Counted from the first letter of the stretch, positions 17,659 to 25,830 are shown. The stretch: DNA of 64,000 nucleotides from DASSJT01 sp963715025 (GCA_963715025.1 CAVQQQ010000002.1:868001-932000), one strand, 5' to 3'. Notes: generated by a model from the letters alone, not told the origin. Numbers and translations: made by a program.

Positions 17659-18296
17659 TCTGCGGGCGCATCGCCGAATCGTTCCAGGCTGTGGTGCTCC
17701 TCGGCCAACCTGCGCAGGATGTTCAGCAGCTGGCCGAACACAACCTGCCCCACCACCATCTCCTCCAGCAGGCCAGCGCGGTCCTTGCAGCCGTCCAGAT
17801 GCCCGATCTCGTAACGGGCAATCTGGTCCGCCGACCTGATGTAGGCGGCGAGCTCCGCAGGGTCGTCGGTGTGGGTGCCGTAGCGCGCGATCGTCTCGAG
17901 GACCGCGGCGAGGTTCTCGCGATCGGGGGCGTTCGCGCGGACGTTGTGCCACCCTGCCTGCGCGACGACCTCGTCAGCCACCAGGCGACTCGAGGCGCGC
18001 GCCGGGCCAGCGGGCGCCGGCGTCGGGACGAGCGCGTCTGCTGCAGCGCCCAGCATCTCGTGCCTGCTCGCCGCTTCGGACTCCGCGACCGCGACGAGCG
18101 ACCTCAGCCGATCGATCGGGACTCCGCCGACCTCGCGCAGCACCCGGAGCAGACCGAGGCGCCGCACGTGGGACTCGTCGTAGTCCGTAAGCCGTGGGGT
18201 GATCTTGGCGCCCCCATGGAGCAGACCCTCGCGCAGATAGAACTTGATCGTCGCCGTGGAGATGCCCGAACGGTCCGACAGCTCAGAGATCCGCAC
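17655..18296 (-). CDS. MerR-family transcriptional regulator
   Basis: A protein of 213 residues with an N-terminal MerR helix-turn-helix (MRISELSDRSGISTATIKFY, then LRLTDYDESHVRRLGLLRVLRE). The C-terminal two thirds is an effector or dimer region without the cysteines of metal sensors. GTG start with AGGAG six bases upstream. It is divergent from the DUF4188 gene across a 73-bp AT-rich gap with repeats, so it probably controls that gene and itself. Confidence 0.9.
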   Translation of the reverse strand: MRISELSDRSGISTATIKFYLREGLLHGGAKITPRLTDYDESHVRRLGLLRVLREVGGVPIDRLRSLVAVAESEAASRHEMLGAAADALVPTPAPAGPARASSRLVADEVVAQAGWHNVRANAPDRENLAAVLETIARYGTHTDDPAELAAYIRSADQIARYEIGHLDGCKDRAGLLEEMVVGQVVFGQLLNILRRLAEEHHSLERFGDAPAD

Positions 18297-18317
18297 CCCT
18301 GCTCCTTGACATTCGCA

Positions 18318-18358
18318 CTAGATAGTTCCACTCTCTTGCTAGAGATTCCACCTATCTA
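18318..18358. promoter_or_regulatory. Probable operator in the merR / DUF4188 divergent region
   Basis: The gap is AT-rich against its surroundings. TAGATAG (18319-18325) and CTATCTA (18352-18358) form an inverted repeat. Inside it TTCCAC occurs at 18326 and 18346, about two helical turns apart, and TCTCT-TGCT-AGAGA is centred at 18338. Such nested symmetry is what a dimeric MerR protein would bind. A TTGACA at 18306 on the plus strand coincides with the merR ribosome site, so I do not call it a -35 box. Confidence 0.6.
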
Positions 18359-18369
18359 AGGATACCGAT

Positions 18370-18936
18370 ATGCAACCCAGCACCAAAGTCCCACGCTCCT
18401 ACCTGGGCGCAGTGGACGCCTCGCCGAAGCAGGTCAACGCAGGGCAGTACGTCGCCGACGTGGTGACAGAGGACACCGTGGTCTTCGTCATCGGCATGCG
18501 GGTCAACCGCTGGCGGCGGGTCCGGAGCTGGTGGCCGACCCTCGTCGCGATGCCCCGCATGCTCAAGGAGCTCTCGTCGGCGGATGCCGGACTCTTGAAC
18601 GCCGAGCTTCTGTGGCGTGGGCGGGCCTTCGTCGTCGTGCAATACTGGCGCAGCGCGGAGGAGCTGGGGGCATACGCACGCGACAGTCGATTCCAGCACG
18701 CTCCGGCCTGGGGAGCTTTCAACAAGAAGGCCGCCGCGACAGGCGACGTGGGCATCTTCCACGAGACCTACGTCGTGAGCCGCGATGCGATCGAGTCGCT
18801 CTACGGCAACATGCCGCCCTTCGGCTTGGCCAAAGCGCACGGCTGCGTGCCCAGGGGCGAACGGCGTGGCCGCACCGACGCCCATCGCCGGCTCGCCACG
18901 ACCGAGCCGGAGCTCGTCGAGCGAGCGAATGGGTGA
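18370..18936 (+). CDS. DUF4188 family (monooxygenase-like) protein
   Basis: A protein of 188 residues starting with ATG behind AAGGAT. It contains VVFVIGMRVNRWRRVRSWWP, LLNAELLWRGRAFVVVQYWR and FNKKAAATGDVGIFHETYVV, the pattern of DUF4188, a ferredoxin-like alpha-beta barrel family often annotated as monooxygenase. No cofactor motif is seen. It is divergent from a MerR regulator, which suggests inducible expression by an unknown small molecule. Confidence 0.82.
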   Translation: MQPSTKVPRSYLGAVDASPKQVNAGQYVADVVTEDTVVFVIGMRVNRWRRVRSWWPTLVAMPRMLKELSSADAGLLNAELLWRGRAFVVVQYWRSAEELGAYARDSRFQHAPAWGAFNKKAAATGDVGIFHETYVVSRDAIESLYGNMPPFGLAKAHGCVPRGERRGRTDAHRRLATTEPELVERANG

Positions 18937-19023
18937 CTGCGCGGAGCCGGGCTGCCAGCCCCCGCCAGGGCTGAAGGGGCCGGCCGCACCTGTTCCATGG
19001 GCACGACCGGCCACCTGAATGGC

Positions 19024-19458
19024 TCAGGCGAAGTCTGCGGCGGAGAATGGCTCGGTGGCGGGCTCGACGAGCACGAGCCAGTTGCCGGAGTTGTCGCGGC
19101 ACAGCGCCTCGGTGCCGTAGGGGCGCTGCGATGGCGGCTGGAGGAACTCGACTCCCTTGGCCAGCAGCTCCTCGTAGGTCTTCTGGCAGTTGTCGACATT
19201 GAGCCCGAGCCCGGCCATGGCACCGCTGTCCTGAGAGCTGCGGATGGCCTGGACGAGCTCGTCGGTGTGCGGCGGCCCGGGGATCGCGAGGTTGACCGCG
19301 AGCTCCGGCTGGCTCGGGTGGACGACGGTGCACCAGCGGTAGCCGTCGCCGAGAGTGATGTCGTCCTTCTCCTGGAACCCGAGGACGTCGGTGTAGAACT
19401 TCTTGGACTCGTCGACGTCCTTCACGAAGACGCTGACGATGGAGACGTTGGTAATCAT
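19024..19458 (-). CDS. VOC-family (glyoxalase/bleomycin resistance-like) protein
   Basis: A protein of 144 residues of the vicinal oxygen chelate fold: two beta-alpha-beta-beta-beta modules, the first with VSIVSVFVKDVDESKKFYTDVLGF, the second ending RDNSGNWLVLVEP. Metal ligands and substrate cannot be set from sequence alone. Its ATG overlaps the stop of the araC-type gene (ATGA), making it the third gene of a DinB-AraC-VOC unit. Confidence 0.87.
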   Translation of the reverse strand: MITNVSIVSVFVKDVDESKKFYTDVLGFQEKDDITLGDGYRWCTVVHPSQPELAVNLAIPGPPHTDELVQAIRSSQDSGAMAGLGLNVDNCQKTYEELLAKGVEFLQPPSQRPYGTEALCRDNSGNWLVLVEPATEPFSAADFA

Positions 19459-20006
19459 GTCGACAACGCTAGGCGGTGCAGGTCGACGCCGGCTTCTCCC
19501 CGATTGCGGAGCTGCCGGCTGCTGTCAGGCGCGCACCGCGGGCTCGGCTGATCCGTCGTGACCTGGCCGTGCGGGCTGCGGTCCACCCGCTCGGCCAGGC
19601 CCCACATGAAGACGAAGCAGCCGGGGATGTGGGGAGCGCCAGTCGCCGCCCAGCGCTTCTGGAACGCCGACGGGGTTTCGCCGACAAGTGCTCGGAACCG
19701 CGCACTGAACGACCCTAGGCTGGTAAAGCCCACGGCGTGGCAGACCTCGGTGACCGTGAGGTTGGTCGCGCGCAGAAGGTCCTGCGCCCGCTCCACTCGC
19801 CGCTGGGAGACGTACTCCCCCGGGGTCACCCCATAGGCGGACCGGAAGAGCCGCAGGAAGTGGAACTTCGACAGCCCCGCCTCGGCGGCGAGCTGCTCGA
19901 GGAGCAGCGGCTCGGCGTAGTCGCGGTCGGCCCGGTCGCGGGCGCGGCGCAGGTGCACCAGGACGTCACCGGGCACGCGCTGCTGAGCGGTCGGCCGAGG
20001 GCTCAC
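19455..20006 (-). CDS. AraC-family transcriptional regulator
   Basis: A protein of 183 residues with the DNA-binding domain at the front (about residues 18-118): LLEQLAAEAGLSKFHFLRLF and the second helix-turn-helix VTEVCHAVGFTSLGSFSARF. The usual N-terminal sensing domain is missing; instead there is a C-terminal tail of about 60 residues with no recognised domain. The GTG start overlaps the DinB stop and the stop overlaps the VOC start. It may regulate its own operon or respond through its partners. Confidence 0.88.
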   Translation of the reverse strand: MSPRPTAQQRVPGDVLVHLRRARDRADRDYAEPLLLEQLAAEAGLSKFHFLRLFRSAYGVTPGEYVSQRRVERAQDLLRATNLTVTEVCHAVGFTSLGSFSARFRALVGETPSAFQKRWAATGAPHIPGCFVFMWGLAERVDRSPHGQVTTDQPSPRCAPDSSRQLRNRGEAGVDLHRLALST

Positions 20007-20530
20007 GCGCCCGCGGCCGCCCGGGCTCGAAGCAGGATCCCCGCGGCGTAAGCGGCCTGTCCGACGTGCTGGGTCGCGTCGTTGATCAGGCTGACCAGAC
20101 GAACCGCGAGCGTCACGGGCGGATCCCAGCGCTGGTCGACGATGACGTCCAGCTGCTCTTCGCCGACCGAGCGCACCAGGTCGGCTGCGAACTTCTGGGT
20201 CGCCCGGTGGTAGCCGCGCAGCAGCTCACCGCTCACCTGCACCCGGCCGACGTCGTCGGCGGACTGGCCGTAACCGGTTGCGCCCTCGCTGAACGGCAGG
20301 CCGAACCGCTTGACCCAGCCGTCGGCGATCCACACCTGGTCGCGGTCGAACGCATCGGCGAGGTGGTCGTCCATCACGCGGGTGAGGTGCCACACCAGCC
20401 AGGCCACCGTGTTGGCACGCGGGGCGGGCCGGGTCACGAGCTCGTCGTCGCCGAGGTCGTCGAGCACCGTGCCGACGCTCTCCTCGACTCGCGCGAGGGA
20501 ATCGAGCAACACGTCCGTGACTGTCGCCAT
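20003..20530 (-). CDS. DinB-like four-helix protein (DUF664)
   Basis: A protein of 175 residues with conserved histidines typical of the DinB/YfiT superfamily metal site: TVAWLVWHLTRVMDDH and INDATQHVGQAAYAAG. Members are metal-binding hydrolases or thiol transferases (for instance mycothiol-dependent enzymes); the substrate here is unknown. First gene of a three-gene unit in which every junction overlaps. The GGATCC-TTCC region at 20531-20545 supplies a plausible ribosome site (GGAAGG on the sense strand). Confidence 0.85.
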   Translation of the reverse strand: MATVTDVLLDSLARVEESVGTVLDDLGDDELVTRPAPRANTVAWLVWHLTRVMDDHLADAFDRDQVWIADGWVKRFGLPFSEGATGYGQSADDVGRVQVSGELLRGYHRATQKFAADLVRSVGEEQLDVIVDQRWDPPVTLAVRLVSLINDATQHVGQAAYAAGILLRARAAAGA

Positions 20531-20605
20531 GTCAGGGTCCTTCCTCCACCGTGTGTGCGGGCTAACGCGTCAACCCGGTGATTGTGACTCACGCCCATGA
20601 CAGGC

Positions 20606-20643
20606 GGTATGCCGGCACCCTGGCTGGCGGGGACCGGCATACC
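20606..20643 (-). terminator. Inverted repeat made of two GGTATGCCGG words
   Basis: GGTATGCCGG at 20606-20615 faces CCGGCATACC at 20634-20643 across an 18-base loop. It lies 21 bp past the stop of the minus-strand gene that ends at 20664, a place for a transcription terminator. There is no U-run, so terminator action is inference. It is one of three hairpins in the window built from the same word. Confidence 0.55.
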
Positions 20644-20663
20644 CGATCTGGGTTCAGGAAGCG

Positions 20664-20945
20664 TCACGCGATGTCAGCGACCACCAAGGCGTGCGGCTCG
20701 CCCGCAAGGCCGGGCGAGTTCTCCCGCTTCGCCCAGACCTGCCCTCGGAGGAACTGCAGGAAGCTCTGGGCCTGCGGGACCGTCGAGAAGTCGAGGTCGA
20801 CCACGATGTAGTGCCGGTCGTCCACGGGCTGGGCGAGGCGCTCGGCCAGCACGCCGGCGGCAGCGCGCTGGGGCGCGAAGCGGTCAAAGGCAGCTCGCCA
20901 CGTGGCCAGGTCGGTGATGGCATGTTCGATGTGAAGTGCGGGCAT
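20664..20945 (-). CDS. Small antibiotic-biosynthesis-monooxygenase-like protein
   Basis: A protein of 93 residues from the ATG at 20945, behind GAGGAGGGG. The sequence starts MPALHIEHAITDLATWRAAF and has HYIVVDLDFSTVPQAQSFLQF, fitting the small dimeric alpha-beta barrel fold of ABM/EthD-type proteins. No catalytic residue can be named. It is divergent from the luxR-type gene across 123 bp, which may share control. Confidence 0.75.
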   Translation of the reverse strand: MPALHIEHAITDLATWRAAFDRFAPQRAAAGVLAERLAQPVDDRHYIVVDLDFSTVPQAQSFLQFLRGQVWAKRENSPGLAGEPHALVVADIA

Positions 20946-21068
20946 GTCCCCTCCTCGGTCGAAAGGGCCGGGATGGCCTTCCGCATCGACGCTAGGGCCG
21001 CCGGCGTCCGGGGGACATCCCGGATCTCTGGGGGGTACCGACGCGAGCGGACGGCGTAGCCTCGGTCC

Positions 21069-22142
21069 ATGCCGGGCCGCCTGCGGCCGCACCGAATTGC
21101 CGATGCCGTCGCCCATCTCGACGCCGACGCCCCCAGCGAGCGCGAGATGCGCCGCCGGCTGCTCGACGTCCTGGCCAGGGTCGTCCCCCACGACTGGTAC
21201 GCCTTCTTGCTCACGGACCCCGAGACGAAGGTCGGCTGCTCACCGCTCGCCGAGGTTCCCGACCTCTCGGCGCTGCCCAGGCTGATCCGCCTGAAGTACC
21301 TCACCCAGACGAACCGCTGGACGCACCTTGCCGCTCGCCCCGCTGCAGCGCTGCAGGCGGCGACCCAGGGCGCCCCCGAGCAGAGTCTCCTGTGGCGCGA
21401 CCTGCTGCGCGGTCTCGGAGTCGTCGATGTGCTGTCGGCGGTCTTCGCCGATCGGCACGGCTGCTGGGGCTTCCTCGACCTGTGGCGGGACTCTGGGCCG
21501 TTCACGGGCGACGAAGTCATTGCGGTGGCGGAGGCTGCCCCTGCCATCGCCGTCATGCTGCGCTCAGCCGCCGCGCGCGGCTTCCCCGCTCTGGGGCCGC
21601 CGACGGCGCCCGAACAGGCCGGCGCCCACGATGCCGGCGCGGGCGTCCTCGTCCTGTCGCCCGACCTCTTGCCACGCGTCGGGACGCCGCAGACCTCCGA
21701 GTGGCTTCGCCGGCTGCTCCCCACTCCGGCGGGACAGGACCCAGTTCCAGCGAGCGCCTTCAACGTGGCCGCGCAGCTGCTCGCGGTCGAAGCCGGAGTC
21801 GACAGCCACCGGCCTCTGGCGCGGGTGCACCTTGGCAACGGAAAGTGGCTGGTCCTGCGGGCAGACCGGCTCGTGCCCAGCCGAGATGGCATCGGCGACA
21901 TTGCCGTCGCCTACGAACAGGCCGGCGCCGCCGACCGGCTCGAGCTCTTCGTCCGGGCCCACGGCATGACCCCACGCGAGCGCGACCTGGTCCGCCAGCT
22001 GGCGACGGGAGCCGACACCCGCCAGGCGGCCCGTCGGCTCGGCATCTCCGAGCTGACTGTGCAGGATCACCTCAAGTCGGTGTTCTCGCGGACGTCGAGC
22101 AGCAGCCGCGGTGAGCTGCTCGCACGCGCGCTGGGCTCCTGA
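21069..22142 (+). CDS. LuxR-type helix-turn-helix regulator
   Basis: A protein of 357 residues. The C-terminal 60 residues are a LuxR/GerE DNA-binding domain (TPRERDLVRQLATGADTRQA then RRLGISELTVQDHLKSVFSR). The N-terminal 200 residues include DWYAFLLTDPETK and GCWGFLDLWRDSGPFTGDE, which look like a GAF-type sensory domain. The ligand is unknown. No kinase partner or receiver domain is seen. It ends before a strong hairpin at 22213. Confidence 0.87.
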   Translation: MPGRLRPHRIADAVAHLDADAPSEREMRRRLLDVLARVVPHDWYAFLLTDPETKVGCSPLAEVPDLSALPRLIRLKYLTQTNRWTHLAARPAAALQAATQGAPEQSLLWRDLLRGLGVVDVLSAVFADRHGCWGFLDLWRDSGPFTGDEVIAVAEAAPAIAVMLRSAAARGFPALGPPTAPEQAGAHDAGAGVLVLSPDLLPRVGTPQTSEWLRRLLPTPAGQDPVPASAFNVAAQLLAVEAGVDSHRPLARVHLGNGKWLVLRADRLVPSRDGIGDIAVAYEQAGAADRLELFVRAHGMTPRERDLVRQLATGADTRQAARRLGISELTVQDHLKSVFSRTSSSSRGELLARALGS

Positions 22143-22212
22143 GGACCCTGAGTCTCTGGGCGAGCCCGAGTGCGTGCGCAGCGGCTCGCGCCCGGATGGC
22201 GAGCAGTCGGCG

Positions 22213-22246
22213 GTATGCCGGTCGCGGAGGCACGCGACCGGCATAC
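22213..22246. terminator. Perfect 14-bp hairpin between convergent genes
   Basis: GTATGCCGGTCGCG (22213-22226) pairs with CGCGACCGGCATAC (22233-22246) around a six-base loop. It stands between the stops of the luxR-type gene (22142) and aspS (22352), so it can end transcription from both sides. The outer part of each arm is the over-represented GGTATGCCGG word. Confidence 0.8.
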
Positions 22247-22286
22247 ACACTGACCCGGCTGGCCAGCTTGCCGGCTGTGCCGGCTC

Positions 22287-22331
22287 GCCGGTTGGGCTTG
22301 CTGGCCGGCTGGCCGGTTGGGCTTGCTGGCC
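22287..22331. repeat. Two 20-bp direct repeats in a GCCGGC-rich spacer
   Basis: GCCGGTTGGGCTTGCTGGCC occurs at 22287-22306 and 22312-22331, a 25-bp period, inside a stretch (about 22255-22365) full of CTGGCC and GCCGG. It abuts the aspS stop codon. It looks like local duplication; no role is evident. Confidence 0.8.
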
Positions 22332-22351
22332 AACTGGCTCCTGGCCGGCGG

Positions 22352-24181
22352 TCAGCTGGCAGCGACCCGCTCGGGCGCACTGGACTCGACGTCGGCGGGC
22401 TTGGCGTCGACGCCGGCCTCCTTGCGCTGCTCCGCGGTGATCGGGGCGGGGGCGGCGGTCAGCGGGTCGAAGCCGCCGCCGGACTTCGGGAAGGCGATGA
22501 CGTCGCGGATCGACTCGGTGTGGGCGAGGAGCGACACGATGCGGTCCCAACCGAAGGCGATGCCGCCGTGCGGCGGGGCGCCGTACTGGAAGGCGTCGAG
22601 CAGGAACCCGAACTTCTCCTGCGCCTCGCGGTGGGAGATGCCCATGACCTTGAAGACGCGCTCTTGGACGTCGCGCCGGTGGATACGGATCGAGCCACCG
22701 CCGATCTCGTTGCCGTTGCAGACGATGTCGTAGGCGTAGGCGAGCGCAGGTCCGGGGTCGGTGTCGAAGGTGTCCTCGAACTCCGTCTTCGGCGAGGTGA
22801 ACGCGTGGTGCACCGCGGTCCAGGCGCTGTAGCCCAAGGCCACGTCGCCAGAGGCGGTGGCCTCCGCGCTCGGCTCGAACATCGGCGCGTCGACCACCCA
22901 CAGCAGCGACCAGGCGTCCTCGTCGATCAGCCCGCAACGGCGGCCGATCTCCAGGCGTGCGGCGCCGAGCAGAGTGCGGCTGGCCTTGGTCGTGCCGGCG
23001 GCGAAGAAGACGCAGTCGCCGGGCCGCGCGCCGACGTGCGCAGCGAGTCCGGCCTTCTCGGCCTCGGACAGGTTCTTGGCGACGGGGCCACCGAGCTCAC
23101 CGTCCTCCTGGACCAGGACATAGGCCAGACCCCGGGCGCCGCGCTGCTTGGCCCATTCCTGCCAGGCGTCGAGCTGCTTGCGCGGCTGGCTGGCACCACC
23201 AGGCATGACCACGGCGCCGACGTACTCGGCCTGGAAGACCCGGAACGGCGTTTCCTTGAAGTAGTCGGTGCACTCCACCAGCTCGGTGCCGAAGCGCAGG
23301 TCCGGCTTGTCAGTGCCGTACCGCGCCATCGCCTCGTTGTAGGTCATGCGGGGGAAGGGCGTCTCCAGGTCGACGCCGATGAGCGTCCAGATCTCCTTGA
23401 GGATCGCCTCGGACAGCTCGATGACGTCGTCCTGGTCGACGAACGACATCTCGAGGTCGAGCTGGGTGAACTCAGGCTGCCGGTCGGCGCGGAAGTCCTC
23501 GTCGCGGTAGCACCGGGCGATCTGGTAATAGCGCTCCAAGCCGGCGACCATGAGCAGCTGCTTGAACAGCTGGGGACTCTGCGGGAGGGCGTACCAGCTT
23601 CCCGGGCGGAGCCGCGCGGGCACGAGGAAGTCGCGGGCGCCCTCGGGGGTGGAGCGGGTCAGCGTGGGCGTCTCGATCTCGACGAAGTCCCGCTCGCCCA
23701 GCACCTTGCGAGCTGCGGCGTTGACCTTGGACCTCAGGCGGATGGCGCTCCCGGCGCTGCTTGCCCCCGGGCGGCGCAGGTCGAGGTACCGGTGCTTGAG
23801 CCGGGCCTCCTCGCCAACGGTCACCCGCTCGTCGATCTGGAACGGTAGCGCCTCACTGGGGTTGAGCACCTCCAGCTGCGTCGCCACGACCTCGATCTCG
23901 CCGGTGGCCAGATCCGGGTTGGCGTTGCCTTCGGGACGTCGGCTCACCTCGCCGATGATGCGGACGCAGTACTCGTTGCGTACGTCATGGGCGCCCCCCT
24001 CGGCGAGCACCTCGTCGCGCGCGACGACCTGGGCGACACCGCTGCCGTCGCGCAGGTCGATGAAGGCCACTCCGCCGTGATCACGCCGCCTGGCCACCCA
24101 GCCGGTGAGGGTGACGGTCTGGCCGGTGTGCTCGGCACGCAGGGTGCCGGCCTCGTGAGTGCGAAGCACGGGAATGCTCAT
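22352..24181 (-). CDS. aspS: Aspartyl-tRNA synthetase, probably non-discriminating
   Basis: A protein of 609 residues from the ATG at 24181 (MSIPVLRTHEAGTLRAEHTG), of bacterial AspRS type with an OB-fold, catalytic core and inserted domain. Seen are CYRDEDFRADRQPEFTQLDL and the final GGIAFGWDRIVSLL. The OB-fold positions that are Leu and Lys in E. coli AspRS appear to be His (RRRDHGG) and Gly (RPEGNAN). These residues are linked to enzymes that also charge tRNA-Asn, leaving GatCAB to finish Asn-tRNA. That reading is inference from known AspRS work; the synthetase call is firm. Confidence 0.96.
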   Translation of the reverse strand: MSIPVLRTHEAGTLRAEHTGQTVTLTGWVARRRDHGGVAFIDLRDGSGVAQVVARDEVLAEGGAHDVRNEYCVRIIGEVSRRPEGNANPDLATGEIEVVATQLEVLNPSEALPFQIDERVTVGEEARLKHRYLDLRRPGASSAGSAIRLRSKVNAAARKVLGERDFVEIETPTLTRSTPEGARDFLVPARLRPGSWYALPQSPQLFKQLLMVAGLERYYQIARCYRDEDFRADRQPEFTQLDLEMSFVDQDDVIELSEAILKEIWTLIGVDLETPFPRMTYNEAMARYGTDKPDLRFGTELVECTDYFKETPFRVFQAEYVGAVVMPGGASQPRKQLDAWQEWAKQRGARGLAYVLVQEDGELGGPVAKNLSEAEKAGLAAHVGARPGDCVFFAAGTTKASRTLLGAARLEIGRRCGLIDEDAWSLLWVVDAPMFEPSAEATASGDVALGYSAWTAVHHAFTSPKTEFEDTFDTDPGPALAYAYDIVCNGNEIGGGSIRIHRRDVQERVFKVMGISHREAQEKFGFLLDAFQYGAPPHGGIAFGWDRIVSLLAHTESIRDVIAFPKSGGGFDPLTAAPAPITAEQRKEAGVDAKPADVESSAPERVAAS

Positions 24182-24233
24182 CCTTCGGGGAGGTGGGTGT
24201 GGCGAACCCGCCCATCCTACGGAGGTCGGCGAG

Positions 24234-24267
24234 CGGCATACGAACCGCTTTGTCCACTCGTATGCCG
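24234..24267. repeat. Inverted repeat of the TATGCC word in a divergent 5' region
   Basis: CGGCATACGA (24234-24243) and TCGTATGCCG (24258-24267) are perfect complements with a 14-base loop. It lies 53 bp upstream of aspS and 145 bp upstream of the HNH gene, that is, ahead of both. A terminator there would be unusual, so it may be a binding site or an element of the repeat family. Confidence 0.75.
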
Positions 24268-24389
24268 GCGGATGGTCCGGGCCGCTGGTGCCATCCCGGT
24301 CGCGACCTCCCCGGCTGGGCGCCGCGTGGCCTCTCCAACCCGCTCGGTACTCAGAGATAGCCGCTGTGAATAACTGATCGGCGCACATT

Positions 24390-24403
24390 CGAACGTCTGT
24401 ACG
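24390..24403 (+). promoter_or_regulatory. LexA (SOS)-like box before the DUF222-HNH gene
   Basis: CGAAC-GTCT-GTACG matches the actinobacterial SOS box CGAACN4GTTCG with one mismatch. It ends 8 bp before the ATG, so a bound repressor would block initiation. Mycobacterial 13E12-type genes, which belong to the same family, are known to carry SOS boxes. Binding is inference. Confidence 0.6.
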
Positions 24404-24411
24404 ATTGAGGT

Positions 24412-25830
24412 ATGGCGAAAGAGCAGACACCGGATTTCGAGGACCTCGGTGACGACCTCCACGCCGAGGTGGCCGTGGTCGCGGGCCGCCTCAACCGCGA
24501 CCACGCCGACTTGGTCGCGCTGACCGTCCGGTTGGTGGAGGGCGGACTGTGGGCTGGAGGCGGTGTGCGGTCGCCCGAGCACTGGCTGGTGCTGCGGGCC
24601 GGGCTGTCCACAGCCCATGCGCGTGACGTCGTGCGTCTGGCGCGCCGCCGCCTCGAGGTGGCGCCGGCGATCGCCTTGCTCCAGCAAGGTCAGTTGTCCC
24701 TTGATCAGGCCACAGAGGTCGCCCGCCGGGTGCCTGCCTCACGAGCCGACGAGGTCACGGCTTTCGCCCGCCACGCGACTGTTCCACAGCTCCGCCGCCT
24801 TCTGGCGCGTTACCCGTTCGACCCACAGACCGGGCCACACGATGCGGCCCCTGACGAGTCAGCCTCGCCCGAGCCGGGTGGCGAGGAGGGGTCTGACGGG
24901 AGCCCAACGCGCAGCCCGTTAGCCGGGCAAGGTTGTGACCAGACGCGTTCAACGGCATCGGCTTTCGCAGGTCCTCCCGAACTCATGGTTCGAGACCGGG
25001 CACCAGCTTCGCTGTCGATGACTCACGAGGCCGGCCGGTTCCGTCTCGTCTATGACGCGCCGGCAGACGTCGGTGCCCTGGTCGAGGCGGCGGTGCGCGA
25101 GGCCAAAGACGCGCTCTTCCGGACGGGCCAGACCGACGCGACGATGGGCGATGCGATCGCCGAAATGGCCAACCGGTCTCTGTCGGCGGTCGAGTCCAGG
25201 TCGCGTCTGGACAAGTACCGCGTGCTGATCCACCTCGACACCGACGGTGCCTGGGTCAACGGCCGGCAGGCCCTCCCCCGCCATCTGCTCGAGAAGATCA
25301 CCTGCGACGGAGTGCTCCAGCCGGTGTGGGAGACCGACGGAAAGCCGGTATCTGTCGGCCGGTCCATGCGCATCGTCCCCCGGCGCACGCGCCGCCTGGT
25401 CGAGGACCGAGACCGCGGATGTCGCTTCCCGGGCTGCACTGCAGTCGGCTTCGTTGAGAACCACCACGTCGACCACTGGTGCGATGGCGGCCCCACCGAT
25501 TACGACAGACTCGTAAGCCTCTGTCCGTTCCACCACGACTCCGTGCACTCCGCCGTCATCAGCGCGTCCGGCGACCCCACCTCCCCCGACGGTCTGGAGT
25601 TCCGGGATTGCGCAGGCAACCTGATCACCGGCCCGGAGTACTCCCCTCCCCCGCCGCCGCTCCCCCGGCCGCACGACGCCGCCCGCGTCATGGTCGCTGA
25701 AGCGGGCTCGGCGGTGGCCGCCTTGTGGGACGGTCAATCCAGCCCTTGGCCCGACGAAGCCGACGCGCCCTATCGCGGCCCCACCGGCCAGCAGCTTCAC
25801 CCTGGCTGGATCGAGTTCGCCGCCAGCTGA
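24412..25830 (+). CDS. DUF222 / HNH endonuclease domain protein (13E12-like)
   Basis: A protein of 472 residues. The N-terminal DUF222 region (about residues 30-140, with LWAGGGVRSPEHWLVLRAGL) is followed by a low-complexity linker and a C-terminal HNH nuclease: DRGCRFPGCTAVGFVENHHV then HWCDGGPTDYDRLVSLCPFH. These proteins are numerous in actinobacterial genomes and resemble homing or mobile nucleases. The upstream LexA-like box suggests DNA-damage control. The ribosome site (GAGGT) sits very close to the ATG. Confidence 0.88.
   Translation: MAKEQTPDFEDLGDDLHAEVAVVAGRLNRDHADLVALTVRLVEGGLWAGGGVRSPEHWLVLRAGLSTAHARDVVRLARRRLEVAPAIALLQQGQLSLDQATEVARRVPASRADEVTAFARHATVPQLRRLLARYPFDPQTGPHDAAPDESASPEPGGEEGSDGSPTRSPLAGQGCDQTRSTASAFAGPPELMVRDRAPASLSMTHEAGRFRLVYDAPADVGALVEAAVREAKDALFRTGQTDATMGDAIAEMANRSLSAVESRSRLDKYRVLIHLDTDGAWVNGRQALPRHLLEKITCDGVLQPVWETDGKPVSVGRSMRIVPRRTRRLVEDRDRGCRFPGCTAVGFVENHHVDHWCDGGPTDYDRLVSLCPFHHDSVHSAVISASGDPTSPDGLEFRDCAGNLITGPEYSPPPPPLPRPHDAARVMVAEAGSAVAALWDGQSSPWPDEADAPYRGPTGQQLHPGWIEFAAS

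Noticed and set aside
18306..18311. Perfect TTGACA as a -35 box for the DUF4188 gene
   Set aside because: It overlaps the merR ribosome site and has no -10 box at 16-18 bp; kept only as a possibility.
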